Assembly (NCBI GenBank): GCA_016177165.1 | Contig: JACOVT010000002.1 | Coordinates: 1-12,619 of the forward strand | DNA from: Microcaldota archaeon | GTDB taxonomy: Archaea > B1Sed10-29 > JACOVT01 | Reading direction: 5' to 3' | DNA: 12,619 nucleotides | In this document: positions 5,069-12,464 of the stretch, piece after piece | How the letters are laid out: every line of letters begins with the position of its first letter | Position numbering within the stretch: the stretch's first letter is position 1 | Notes under the pieces: generated by a model | Told to the model about the DNA's origin: nothing | Database searches by the model: none | The model's input: only the letters and a program-made list of their open reading frames with translations | Position numbers and translations under genes: made by a program

Positions 5069-6913
5069 ATGCTGAAAAGAAAACCAAAAGACACAAAGAC
5101 GCAGATAGTCGGCCTCACTGATTACCTGATAGACATGATTCCCGCGTGGGCGTCGTTCCTGCTCACTCTGGCCGTAGGCATTGTCTCCGGCGTGCTTGGC
5201 ATCTGGCTGTTGACGGGCAACCTCGACCCGGTGAGCGGCACGGCAACCGGGTTGTTCTTCATCGCCGTGCCGGCAGTGCTCGCGTCCGCGCTCACCACAA
5301 TAGCAAGCCGCGCGTCCCACAAGCTGCTGCTCAAGCGCTCCGCCTACCTCGGTTTTTTCACGACCCTCGTGCTGGCATCCCTCTACCTCACCGGGAGCGC
5401 CTTCCACTCGCGCGGCCTGTACACCGTTCTTGACGTGATGGTCTATGGCTACGTTCTCATATTCGCCATGCGCGTGTTCATACTGAGCGTCACCTGCCCG
5501 TACAACATCAGGCAGACTACCATGCTGGCACTGATACACCCGCTGATAGGGCTCGCCTTCCTCATCAACACCAAGTGGCTCGCCAACTTCTTCCCCATAC
5601 TACAGATAGGGAACATAAGCGCGCCCGTGCTCGTAGAGAAAGCGCTTGCATCCAGCGCAGTCCTTGCCGCCGGCATAGCCTTGTTCATAGTGCTGCTAAA
5701 CGCTCCCATGAAAAGGGCGTTCGGCATCAAGGCCTTCCGCTTGGCGAAAATGTTCATCTCCCACTGGTACCACGGCTCCATGGCGGTCGAGGAGTTCCTC
5801 AAGGCGATCGGCGAAAGAGTCGACACGCTCGTCGGAGTGATAGCGTTCCGCACAAAGAAGGGCCTCAAGTCTGTCCTGATCATCCCGTACGTCCACCCGG
5901 GACCATTCGGCAGCGTAGGGGGCAGCCGCATAGTGGAACAGCTGACGCGCGCCATGGAGGAGGAGACAGGAGTGCCGATAATAGTGGCCCACGGAACCGT
6001 AACACATGACTTCGACCCGGTCTCAAAAGAGTCGGTCGACAGGACAATAGAAGAGACAAGGAAAGCCCTGAAAGAACTGACCTTCAATTCCAAGGCAGGC
6101 CCCATGGTGCGCGGCAAGCTCGGAAAAGCCACCATGTCGGCGCAGAGGTTCGGGAACGCCATACTGATGACGAGCAGCTTTTCACCCTACAGCGGCGACG
6201 ACGTCGACTTCGCAATCGGCTTGAACGCGATGAGCAAAATGAGAAAAGGGAACGACGTCCCGATACTATTGGACGCCCACAACTCTCACTCCAAGACTGC
6301 AAGGTACGTATTCTCCGGCGACCCTACCATGTTTGACATAATAGACTGCGTCCCGACCCTCAGGGAAAAGATCGACGCGTCCGGAAATGGGAAGCTGAGC
6401 GCAGGCTTTGCATCCAAAAAGCTCGGCGACTACACCCCAAGAGAGGGAATCGGGACCGAAGGGGTAAAGGCGCTGGCCGTGCGGACCGGCAACCAACTGG
6501 CCGCGTACGTCGTTTTTGACGCCAACAACCTGGAGCGCGGGCTACGGGAAGAGATAATCAGCGCGCTGAAGGACGCCGGGTTTGACGACGCCGAAGTGCT
6601 CACAACCGATTCCCACCTTGTCAACTCGGTCAAGGGTGTTGAAAACCCGCTGGGCGCGAAAGTGCCGCACGAAAAGGTGGTAAGAAATGCCGTAGAGACG
6701 GCGCTCGCGGCAGCAGAGGACATGGAACCCGTAACGTCCGGAGGGGTGATGCACAAGCTGACCGGGATACACGTGCTGGGACCCCAAAAGACCACCCAGT
6801 TGACCAGCACCGTGAACTCGATGATCGCCATCATGAAGATAGCAAGCCCAGTGATATTCACGACCACGCTGATACTCTCGCTATTGTCGGTGCTGCTAAT
6901 ACCGTGGGTGTAA
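5069..6913 (+). CDS. DUF2070 family multi-pass membrane protein
   Basis: This 614-residue protein matches the archaeal DUF2070 family in length and layout. About six membrane segments lie in the first 215 residues (near 27-50, 59-81, 91-112, 118-141, 152-168, 188-211). A soluble domain spans about 225-585, and a last membrane helix lies at 593-613. The soluble domain has clustered His/Asp motifs resembling a metal site: HPGPFGSVGGS (H276), HGTVTHDFDP (H308, H313, D314, D316), LDAHNSHS (D402, H404, H407) and TTDSH (D514, H516). A metal-dependent hydrolase or transferase acting on an envelope substrate is inference; the family's biochemical role is not established to my knowledge. ATG 5069 lies 26.5 bp from the TATA core at 5039-5046. 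The next glycosyltransferase starts 2 bp after the stop, which suggests an envelope-glycan or lipid context. Confidence 0.9.
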   Translation: MLKRKPKDTKTQIVGLTDYLIDMIPAWASFLLTLAVGIVSGVLGIWLLTGNLDPVSGTATGLFFIAVPAVLASALTTIASRASHKLLLKRSAYLGFFTTLVLASLYLTGSAFHSRGLYTVLDVMVYGYVLIFAMRVFILSVTCPYNIRQTTMLALIHPLIGLAFLINTKWLANFFPILQIGNISAPVLVEKALASSAVLAAGIALFIVLLNAPMKRAFGIKAFRLAKMFISHWYHGSMAVEEFLKAIGERVDTLVGVIAFRTKKGLKSVLIIPYVHPGPFGSVGGSRIVEQLTRAMEEETGVPIIVAHGTVTHDFDPVSKESVDRTIEETRKALKELTFNSKAGPMVRGKLGKATMSAQRFGNAILMTSSFSPYSGDDVDFAIGLNAMSKMRKGNDVPILLDAHNSHSKTARYVFSGDPTMFDIIDCVPTLREKIDASGNGKLSAGFASKKLGDYTPREGIGTEGVKALAVRTGNQLAAYVVFDANNLERGLREEIISALKDAGFDDAEVLTTDSHLVNSVKGVENPLGAKVPHEKVVRNAVETALAAAEDMEPVTSGGVMHKLTGIHVLGPQKTTQLTSTVNSMIAIMKIASPVIFTTTLILSLLSVLLIPWV

Positions 6914-6915
6914 TC

Positions 6916-8037
6916 ATGAGGATAGGCTTCTTTACCGAAACTTTCCTGCCCCAGACAAACGGCGTGGTGAGCGCAGTCTGCGCATTCGGCGAGGACCTCG
7001 TGGCGCGCGGGCACGAGGTATTAGTTTTTGCGCCCCGAGAAAAGCTCGGCACGACAAGACGCTGGACCCACAATGGCATGAAAGTCTTCTCGGTGCCATC
7101 GGTCTCGTTCAAGCCTTACCCAGAGTATCGCGTGGCAATACCGCTGGCAAGGGTCCCGCAGCTGGACATCGTGCACACGCACGGGCCGTTCTCGATGGGC
7201 CTGTTCGGGCTGCACGAAGCCCACAAGCAACACATCCCGGCAGTCTCTACTTTCCACACCATCATTTCCGAGTTCGTCAACTACGCGCTACCTGTAGGAA
7301 AGCGACTGTTGAAGCAGGTTGCCGAGAAATACTGCTGGCTCCACTACTCCCGCTACGACGCGCTCATAACCCCCACGAACGCCATAAGGGAGGAGCTCCC
7401 ACGAAGGCTTCAAAGAAGGACGTTCGTGGTCCCAAACGGGGTCGACCTTGACTTTTTCCACCCGCACAACAAGCCGGCTGCGCGCAACGCCCTAGGCATC
7501 AGGGCAAAACGCGTTTTCCTCCACCTTGGTAGGCTGTCACCCGAAAAGAACGCCGGACTCTTGATCAGCGCGGCTGGAGAGTTCCTGAATGACGGCGACC
7601 TGCTCGTGATTGTAGGGAAAGGACCGTCAATGAGCATGCTGCAGCAAGCAGCCAAGAAAACGCCCTGCCATGGCCAGATCATGTTTGCCGGGTTTGCCGA
7701 ACAGGAAAAGCTTCCACTATACTATTCTGCCGCCGACGCGCTTGTCACGGCAAGCACTGCCGAAACCAACTGCCTTGTCGCCGTAGAGTCAATGGCTTGC
7801 GGCACCCCGGTGATAGCGGCAAACTGCCGCGCACTTCCAGAGATAGTGCATGACGGGAGGAACGGTTTCCTGTTCGAGCCCGGCGACGCGCGCGATCTCG
7901 CGCGCGTCGCTTCCAAGTTCAGGCCCGGCTCAAGACTATCGGCAGGCTGCCTAAAGACGGCGAAGGAAAACTCGAGGGAAAAATCAGTCCGCAAGCTCGA
8001 AAAGGTCTACGAGCAACTGCTTGCGGAGAAGGGTTAA
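6916..8037 (+). CDS. GT4-type glycosyltransferase (GT-B fold)
   Basis: This 373-residue enzyme should transfer a sugar from a nucleotide donor with retention of configuration. The N-terminal Rossmann half starts MRIGFFTETFLPQTNGV, with the glycine-containing loop that binds donor phosphate, then HTHGPFSMG (88-95) and STFHTIISEFVNY (111-123), a segment resembling lipid-acting glucosyl- and mannosyltransferases. The C-terminal half has GRLSPEKN (205-212, R206 and K211 for donor phosphates), the EX7E motif (E283/E291) and ACGTPVIA. Length is normal for the family. ATG 6916 is preferred to GTG 6904 because it gives the family N-terminus and has GGGTG just upstream. It begins 2 bp after DUF2070, so the two are one operon. 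The acceptor is unknown; a membrane glycolipid or polyprenyl-linked glycan is plausible. The stop lies 5 bp from that of the convergent glycosyltransferase. Confidence 0.9.
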   Translation: MRIGFFTETFLPQTNGVVSAVCAFGEDLVARGHEVLVFAPREKLGTTRRWTHNGMKVFSVPSVSFKPYPEYRVAIPLARVPQLDIVHTHGPFSMGLFGLHEAHKQHIPAVSTFHTIISEFVNYALPVGKRLLKQVAEKYCWLHYSRYDALITPTNAIREELPRRLQRRTFVVPNGVDLDFFHPHNKPAARNALGIRAKRVFLHLGRLSPEKNAGLLISAAGEFLNDGDLLVIVGKGPSMSMLQQAAKKTPCHGQIMFAGFAEQEKLPLYYSAADALVTASTAETNCLVAVESMACGTPVIAANCRALPEIVHDGRNGFLFEPGDARDLARVASKFRPGSRLSAGCLKTAKENSREKSVRKLEKVYEQLLAEKG

Positions 8038-8042
8038 TTCGG

Positions 8043-9122
8043 CTAGCTACGCCCGCTGCAGAGCTCCCCGTAGACGCCTTCCAGCTTTTTCACGCAGGCT
8101 TTCAGGTCGCGCGACGCGGCCTCCTTCCTTCCCAACGGCACGAACTTTTTCCGCAGCCTCGCGTCGCTCCAGAGCTTGCCGAGTTTGGCCTTGAACTCCC
8201 CATAATCGCCAACCGGAAAAGTGAAGCCGTCAATTCCATCATGCACGAACTCCCTCACGCATGGAAGCGCGGATGCGATTACGGGAGTGCCGGCCGCGCG
8301 GGCCTCATGTATTGCGATTCCCTCGCTCTCTTCCGCAGAAGTGAGCGCCAAGAGGCGCGCTGAAGCGTAACAGTTGCGCAGGTCCTCAAGGGAAAGCTTG
8401 CCAAGGAACCTTGCGTTCGGGTAGTCGCGCTCGAGGCGCTCGCGGAGCGGGCCATCCGAAGTGAGCACCACCGGAAGGTTGAGTTCCGCGCATGCCTTCA
8501 TTATCCACTCCGGGCGCTTTTCGTGAGAGAGCCTACAGGAACTCAGCACAAACTCCCCAAACCCGTACTTTTTACGAAATAGCCCGGCATTCCCTTTCGA
8601 GTAAAAGTCATAGTCGATGCCGGCCGAAACGATCGTGACAGGTGATCGCACGCCGTGCTGGCGGAACACTTCTTCTGTCGCGCGGGTCTGGCATATCACG
8701 CGGTCGGACTTGTTGTAAAACCAGCGCAGGTAACGCCAAGCGAGGCGTTCCAGCCTGCGGCGCTTGGTCATGTTCTTTGCCGCGGTGTGTGTTGTGGTTA
8801 CGAGCGGCTTGCCATGGCGCCTTGCCATCCAGAGCCCAAGAAGACCAACGCTGTACGGCGTGTGCGCATGGACCACATCCGCGTCAAAAGGGATGCGGTA
8901 CTGGGGAAAAAACTTTGGCAGCACGAACTTGTACTCCTTGTTGAGGAAGAACGGCATGCCACGCAAGCCCACGATCTTGTAGCCTTGCGGCTTGTAGGGC
9001 GTCTTTTGCGTGTACAGCGTGACGTCATGGCCTCTTTCTGCCAGCAGCTCGGCAAAGTTCTGCACGTGCGTTGACACGCCAGTAAGCTGGTCGAACACAT
9101 CGCTGAAAAAAGCAATCCTCAT
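8043..9122 (-). CDS. GT4-type glycosyltransferase (GT-B fold)
   Basis: This 359-residue protein is related to the convergent enzyme ending at 8037. The N-terminus MRIAFFSDVFDQLTGVSTHV carries the donor-loop pattern, followed by ELLAERGHDVTLYTQ, VVHAHTPYSVGLLGLWMA (84-101) and TTHTAAKN (110-117). The C-terminal half has CRLSHEKRPEW (196-206; R197, K202), EX7E as E265/E273 in EESEGIAIHEA, and AGTPVIAS. An in-frame ATG at 9140 would add six residues. ATG 9122 is chosen because it is 25.5 bp from the TATA box ATTATACT (9144-9151) and gives the usual start. It is downstream of the UPF0104 and second glycosyltransferase genes on the same strand but seems to have its own promoter. The likely role is another step in assembling a membrane-linked sugar; donor and acceptor are unknown. 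Confidence 0.9.
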   Translation of the reverse strand: MRIAFFSDVFDQLTGVSTHVQNFAELLAERGHDVTLYTQKTPYKPQGYKIVGLRGMPFFLNKEYKFVLPKFFPQYRIPFDADVVHAHTPYSVGLLGLWMARRHGKPLVTTTHTAAKNMTKRRRLERLAWRYLRWFYNKSDRVICQTRATEEVFRQHGVRSPVTIVSAGIDYDFYSKGNAGLFRKKYGFGEFVLSSCRLSHEKRPEWIMKACAELNLPVVLTSDGPLRERLERDYPNARFLGKLSLEDLRNCYASARLLALTSAEESEGIAIHEARAAGTPVIASALPCVREFVHDGIDGFTFPVGDYGEFKAKLGKLWSDARLRKKFVPLGRKEAASRDLKACVKKLEGVYGELCSGRS

Positions 9123-9143
9123 TTCAACGCCACTCCACATGCA

Positions 9144-9151
9144 AGTATAAT
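9144..9151 (-). promoter_or_regulatory. TATA box for the glycosyltransferase at 8043-9122
   Basis: ATTATACT on the minus strand is centred 25.5 bp from ATG 9122, consistent with a leaderless transcript. Directly upstream lie three tandem 15-bp repeats. An internal promoter lets this gene be expressed separately from the operon above. Confidence 0.5.
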
Positions 9152-9195
9152 CCCAATGTCAACGACCCCAATGTCAACGACCCCAACGTCAACGC
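9151..9195. repeat. Three tandem 15-bp repeats
   Basis: The units are tcccaatgtcaacga (9151-9165), ccccaatgtcaacga (9166-9180) and ccccaacgtcaacgc (9181-9195). They abut the TATA box at 9144-9151 and run into the stop codon (9189-9191) of the upstream glycosyltransferase. On the transcribed strand the unit reads TCGTTGACATTGGGG. They may be regulator binding sites or a slippage expansion; the 15-bp period does not match the helical repeat. Confidence 0.85.
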
Positions 9196-10337
9196 CTTGA
9201 GTTTAGCACGTCTTCATATGTTTCTTCCACTTTAACTGCTATCTTGTCCCAGTCAAAAACCTTGCGGGCGCGTTCGAGGCCGGCGCGCCCCAGCCTGTTG
9301 CGCAGCCTTTTGTCGCCGGCCAGCCTGTTGATCGCATCTGCTATCGCCCGCGGACTGCGCGGCTTGAACAGCACGCCCGCATCACCAACCACCTCGGGCA
9401 GGCCGCCCGCGCTGCTGGTTGCTACAGGAACTCCCAAGGCCATCGCTTCCGTGACAGCCATCCCGAACGGCTCGTACAGGGATGGCAGGACGAAGCAGTC
9501 CGCGGCGCTCAGCACCTGCAGCAGGTTCTCGTGAGGAACCTTGCCAGTGAATGTCATCCTGCCAGAAACCCCTTGCTTTTCCGCTCGCCTCGCCAGCGAT
9601 TTTAGCAGCGGGCCGCCACCCACCACCACGGCATGAAAGCCATCCACGTCAACCAGCCTGAGCGAGTCGACGAGATACGCCAGCCCTTTCTGCCTTACCA
9701 GCCTGCACGTGGTCGCCGAGAGAAACTTGCAGCCCAGCCTTTGCTTCACGCGGCTCTTTACCTTGCGGTAGCGCTTCAGGTCTATCCCGTTGTAGACCAC
9801 CCTCTTCTTGCGGGCAGGCACGAAGGGCGCCGTGATGTCCAGCGAGTATTGCGAATTGCCAATGACATGGTCAGCGCTCTTGATGACGAAGTCGCCGTAA
9901 AACGAGTCAAACAGGTTGCCAAACAGGTCGGTGGCAAGCGAGATGCCCTTGGTTTTGGAATTGTGTATCGTTAGTACTAGCGGCTTTTTGGCTATCTTTC
10001 GTGCGGCCAGCGCCGCATTAGCAAAAGAGGTGAAGAACCTGTTATGCAGGTGGATTATATCGTGCCTTTTTGCCAGCCCCACGGCGACCTTTGACGCTTC
10101 CGGCGCGATGGCATACGGCGGCGGGAGCGGCGGCGGCAGCCAAGAAAGCACAAGGGAAGGCACGCGCACCACGCGGATGCCGTCAATTGTTTCCTCCTCC
10201 CTCGTCCCCTTAAGTTTCGCTGTGAGAACGGTGACTTCATGCCCGCGCCTCGCCAGCCGCGTAGAAAGGTCGTGGATGTAGTTTTCCGTTCCGCCCACGT
10301 ACGGGCTAAAGAAAGGATTCACGTGTAGTATGCGCAT
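9189..10337 (-). CDS. GT4-type glycosyltransferase (GT-B fold)
   Basis: This 382-residue protein has a donor-loop N-terminus (MRILHVNPFFSPYVGGTENY) followed by LARRGHEVTVLT, a proline-rich acceptor-side loop (LPPPLPPPYA, 67-76), IIHLHNRF (94-101) and VLTIHNSK (121-128). The C-terminal half has VYNGIDLKRY (181-190), CRLVRQKG (211-218; R212, K217), VVGGGP, the canonical EX7E as E289/E297 in EPFGMAVTE, and GGLPEVVGDAGVLF. It is more divergent from the other two glycosyltransferases than they are from each other. ATG 10337 lies 4 bp after the stop of the UPF0104 gene, which indicates an operon. The last residues (NSRR) and stop lie in the 15-bp repeat tract, so the C-terminus has probably been remodelled by the repeat. 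Substrate unknown. Confidence 0.9.
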   Translation of the reverse strand: MRILHVNPFFSPYVGGTENYIHDLSTRLARRGHEVTVLTAKLKGTREEETIDGIRVVRVPSLVLSWLPPPLPPPYAIAPEASKVAVGLAKRHDIIHLHNRFFTSFANAALAARKIAKKPLVLTIHNSKTKGISLATDLFGNLFDSFYGDFVIKSADHVIGNSQYSLDITAPFVPARKKRVVYNGIDLKRYRKVKSRVKQRLGCKFLSATTCRLVRQKGLAYLVDSLRLVDVDGFHAVVVGGGPLLKSLARRAEKQGVSGRMTFTGKVPHENLLQVLSAADCFVLPSLYEPFGMAVTEAMALGVPVATSSAGGLPEVVGDAGVLFKPRSPRAIADAINRLAGDKRLRNRLGRAGLERARKVFDWDKIAVKVEETYEDVLNSRR

Positions 10338-10341
10338 GCCA

Positions 10342-11403
10342 TCAAGGCCTTACGAGAACTAGTTTCTCCATGCCAAGCTTGAGCGCGAAGAACCCGCCCA
10401 CGAATATTACCGCCCAATAATGGATGAGCCGGACTACTCCAATGGCCAGCGCCACCAAGCCCGCCTGCGTTCCCCCAGCAAGCGTCACCAGTATCACGCC
10501 CGTCACCTCGTAAACGCCCAGCTGGCCCGGCACGAAACTCAGGAGCGAGACCAGAGAAATGAACATGTAAATCGCCATTGCAAGAGTGGGAGAGAGCGGC
10601 ACGCCGAACGCCGCAAGCACGAAAAAGAAAGACAGCGCAATGAAAAAGTGATGAAACACCATCAGCCCGCAGGACGCCCAAACAAGGCCGCGCTGGTGCA
10701 GGAACACGCTGAACGACTTTGAAAACGCGTCCACCGTGGAGCCAACCCACGCCAAGAGCTGCCGCTTGCGCAGCTTTCCACCAGACAACAGGCTAACGGC
10801 CGGAAAGAGACGCGAGACGGCGCCGCAGGCAATGCGCTTGCACAGCCTTGGCGCAAGCGCCAAGTGAACCACAAACCAGAGCAGGAAACCAAACCCAATC
10901 AACAACAGCATAAAGAGAAGGGTCAGGTCGCGCGATATGTTGCCCTGATAAAGCAGGTACACCAGCAGCAGGAAGGTAAACGCCATGAAACTGACCAGCC
11001 AGGTGACGGAGTGTATGGTGACAGTAGCGAACGTTTTCGAAAACGGCTTCCGCGACTGCCGAGAGAGCAGGTAACCCATCGTCAGCTCGCCACCCGGAGC
11101 TATCGGTGGAAGCACGTGGTCCACGAACAGCCCGGCGGCCAACATCTGGGCGAGCACTCCAAACCGCGTGTTTATCCCGGACGCGCGCACAAACACCGCC
11201 CAGTTGACTAGCGACACCACATAGGCCCCGAACAGGAAAAGGATAGCCGCCCCTACCAGCGTCAGGTTGACCCTTGAAACCTGCCCCGCCAGTTCGCTAC
11301 CACCCAGCCACGAGAGCACCAACGCAAACGCTACGAGCCAGCCGATGAACAGCAGCAGCCAGCGCGCCAAGTGCTGTTTCGGGTGGGAATGACGATTTCG
11401 CAT
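10342..11403 (-). CDS. UPF0104 / flippase-like (LPG synthase TM-region) membrane protein
   Basis: This 353-residue multi-pass protein matches the lysylphosphatidylglycerol-synthase transmembrane / UPF0104 family by length, hydrophobic pattern and two motifs: VLPPIAPGGE (97-106) and SFVPGQLGVYE (289-299). Membrane segments are visible near 13-32, 47-71, 83-100, 128-152, 160-183, 240-266, 273-293, 303-325 and 328-346. Bacterial relatives carry a catalytic domain for lysyl transfer, which is absent here. Archaeal stand-alone versions often sit beside glycosyltransferases and are suspected lipid or glycolipid translocases, as the context also suggests. ATG 11403 is preferred to the adjoining GTG 11406: it is 24-25 bp from the TATA core at 11423-11431, with GGTG just upstream. 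Two glycosyltransferase genes follow. Confidence 0.88.
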   Translation of the reverse strand: MRNRHSHPKQHLARWLLLFIGWLVAFALVLSWLGGSELAGQVSRVNLTLVGAAILFLFGAYVVSLVNWAVFVRASGINTRFGVLAQMLAAGLFVDHVLPPIAPGGELTMGYLLSRQSRKPFSKTFATVTIHSVTWLVSFMAFTFLLLVYLLYQGNISRDLTLLFMLLLIGFGFLLWFVVHLALAPRLCKRIACGAVSRLFPAVSLLSGGKLRKRQLLAWVGSTVDAFSKSFSVFLHQRGLVWASCGLMVFHHFFIALSFFFVLAAFGVPLSPTLAMAIYMFISLVSLLSFVPGQLGVYEVTGVILVTLAGGTQAGLVALAIGVVRLIHYWAVIFVGGFFALKLGMEKLVLVRP

Positions 11404-11422
11404 CACCTAAGTTTAACATAAC

Positions 11423-11431
11423 GTATAAAAA
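11423..11431. promoter_or_regulatory. Shared bidirectional TATA core between UPF0104 and HtpX genes
   Basis: GTATAAAAA on the plus strand (TTTTTATAC on the minus) is the TATA-like element closest to 25 bp from both starts. Its centre (11427) is about 27 bp before GTG 11454 and about 24 bp before ATG 11403, so both mRNAs could be leaderless. A second A/T stretch (gtttaac, 11411-11417) is too close to the minus-strand start to act as its TATA box. Confidence 0.5.
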
Positions 11432-11453
11432 TGCCTGCCCCCACTAGGTAACC

Positions 11454-12350
11454 GTGAAATCCAAGCTCTACACGGCAATGTTCGTCACGCTGCTAGTGCT
11501 GGGCATCCTGCTGTCAGGCATATTCTGGCTGGTAATGTCGGTCCTGCGCGTGCAGGGAAACCTGCTCTACATAGGCATTTTCGTGTTCGTCGCCCTGATG
11601 GCGCTCTTCCAGTGGGCCATCGGGCCAACAATAGTCAAGGCAATTTCCAAGGCAAAACCCACCGACGATCCCAAACTGGCGGAAATGGTGTCCCGCCTTG
11701 CAAAGCAGGCAGGCATACCAATACCACGCGTGCTGCTGGTCAATAGTCCGGTTCCGAACGCGTTCGCCTTCGGCCGCACCCAAAAGTCCTCATACATCGC
11801 ACTCCACACAGGCCTGCTTGAAAGGCTGTCACAGCCCGAAGTCGAAGCGGTCGTGGCGCACGAGCTGGGACACATCAAGCACCGCGACATACTAGTCATG
11901 ACAATGGCCAGCACACTCCCAACGCTTCTATTCTACATAATATACTTTGGCACGCTCGCGGCAAGCCGCGACAACCGCGGAAACTACCTTGGCGCGTGGA
12001 TCGGCGGCTCGATCGCCCAGTTCATCGGAACGCTCTTGGTTCTCTACCTTTCTAGAGTCAGGGAATATTACGCCGACTACCACTCGGCAACGCTCACGCG
12101 ACAGCCCGCGCTGCTGGCAAGCGCGCTTGCCAAGATAGTCGCGGTCAACGCAGCCGCCAAGCCGCAACCGGCCAACAGCGCGCTGCGCATGTTCTACCTC
12201 ATCGACCCCTCTTCCATCCGTGGCTTTGCCGGAGTCGACTTGGAATCGGTGAGAAAAGCCGAAAGCCGCCTGCCCGAATTCCTGATGACCCATCCCAAGA
12301 CCAGCAAAAGAATAACCGCGCTGCAAAGGATGGAAAAAGAGCTCTCCTAA
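11454..12350 (+). CDS. htpX: HtpX-like M48 family membrane metalloprotease
   Basis: This 298-residue zinc protease degrades damaged or misfolded membrane proteins from the cytosolic face. Membrane segments lie at 7-30 and 37-60 and, after the active site, at about 147-168 and 182-200. The zinc motif is VVAHELGHIKHRD (133-145): H136 and H140 bind zinc and E137 is catalytic. The third ligand is E204 in REYYADYHSA. PNAFAFG (101-107), a substrate-cleft strand, and the C-terminal THPKTSKRITAL (279-290) are typical of HtpX. All key residues are present and length is normal. GTG 11454 is chosen because it is 26.5 bp from the TATA core. It is divergent from the UPF0104 gene, so it may respond to envelope changes, but I see no specific operator. 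Confidence 0.93.
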   Translation: MKSKLYTAMFVTLLVLGILLSGIFWLVMSVLRVQGNLLYIGIFVFVALMALFQWAIGPTIVKAISKAKPTDDPKLAEMVSRLAKQAGIPIPRVLLVNSPVPNAFAFGRTQKSSYIALHTGLLERLSQPEVEAVVAHELGHIKHRDILVMTMASTLPTLLFYIIYFGTLAASRDNRGNYLGAWIGGSIAQFIGTLLVLYLSRVREYYADYHSATLTRQPALLASALAKIVAVNAAAKPQPANSALRMFYLIDPSSIRGFAGVDLESVRKAESRLPEFLMTHPKTSKRITALQRMEKELS

Positions 12351-12415
12351 ACGTAACAAAATGGGCAATGTTGTTGCCTGCCAGCCTCTGGCCCCCACGC
12401 CGACAGCAGAGCGAG

Positions 12416-12423
12416 TTATATAT
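12416..12423 (+). promoter_or_regulatory. TATA box for the right-edge small membrane protein
   Basis: TTATATAT is centred at 12419.5, which predicts transcription starting near 12445. That gives a ~10-nt leader carrying GGTGG (12446-12450) before ATG 12455. The rest of 12351-12415 holds no gene that I can support. Confidence 0.55.
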
Positions 12424-12426
12424 CCA

Positions 12427-12464
12427 AGCATGCAAAAGGTGGAAAGGTGGTAGCATGCAAAAGG
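12427..12464 (+). repeat. 13-bp direct repeat duplicating the start-codon region
   Basis: AGCATGCAAAAGG occurs at 12427-12439 and again at 12452-12464, offset by 25 bp. The second copy contains the ATG of the right-edge gene. The first contains an ATG opening a seven-codon frame (MQKVERW) that stops at 12451-12453, one base before the real start. It probably arose by local duplication. Confidence 0.85.

Noticed and set aside
5018..5539. Upstream continuation of the 4541-5017 frame to a start at 5539 (332 residues in total)
   Set aside because: The extra 174 residues lie antisense to the conserved membrane region of DUF2070 and have a biased His/Gly/Glu composition. The TATA core at 5039-5046 supports GTG 5017.
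5449..7014. Long minus-strand open frames at 5449-6162 and 6430-7014
   Set aside because: They are antisense to well-supported DUF2070 and glycosyltransferase genes. Their low-complexity Ser/Thr/Ala content is typical of shadow frames in G+C-rich DNA.
9151..9195. Possible CRISPR array
   Set aside because: The 15-bp units are directly adjacent, with no spacers and only three copies, and there are no cas genes.
12364..12378. Hairpin GGCAA-loop-TTGCC as an htpX terminator
   Set aside because: The stem is only 5 bp and no T-run follows; archaeal termination normally needs a T-tract.
11928..12431. Minus-strand 167-codon frame over the 3' half of htpX
   Set aside because: The htpX reading frame carries intact catalytic and C-terminal motifs. 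The antisense frame has no recognisable feature.
12351..12454. tRNA or small RNA gene between htpX and the right-edge gene
   Set aside because: I found no cloverleaf arms, TTC-loop sequence or conserved RNA motif in the 104-bp gap.
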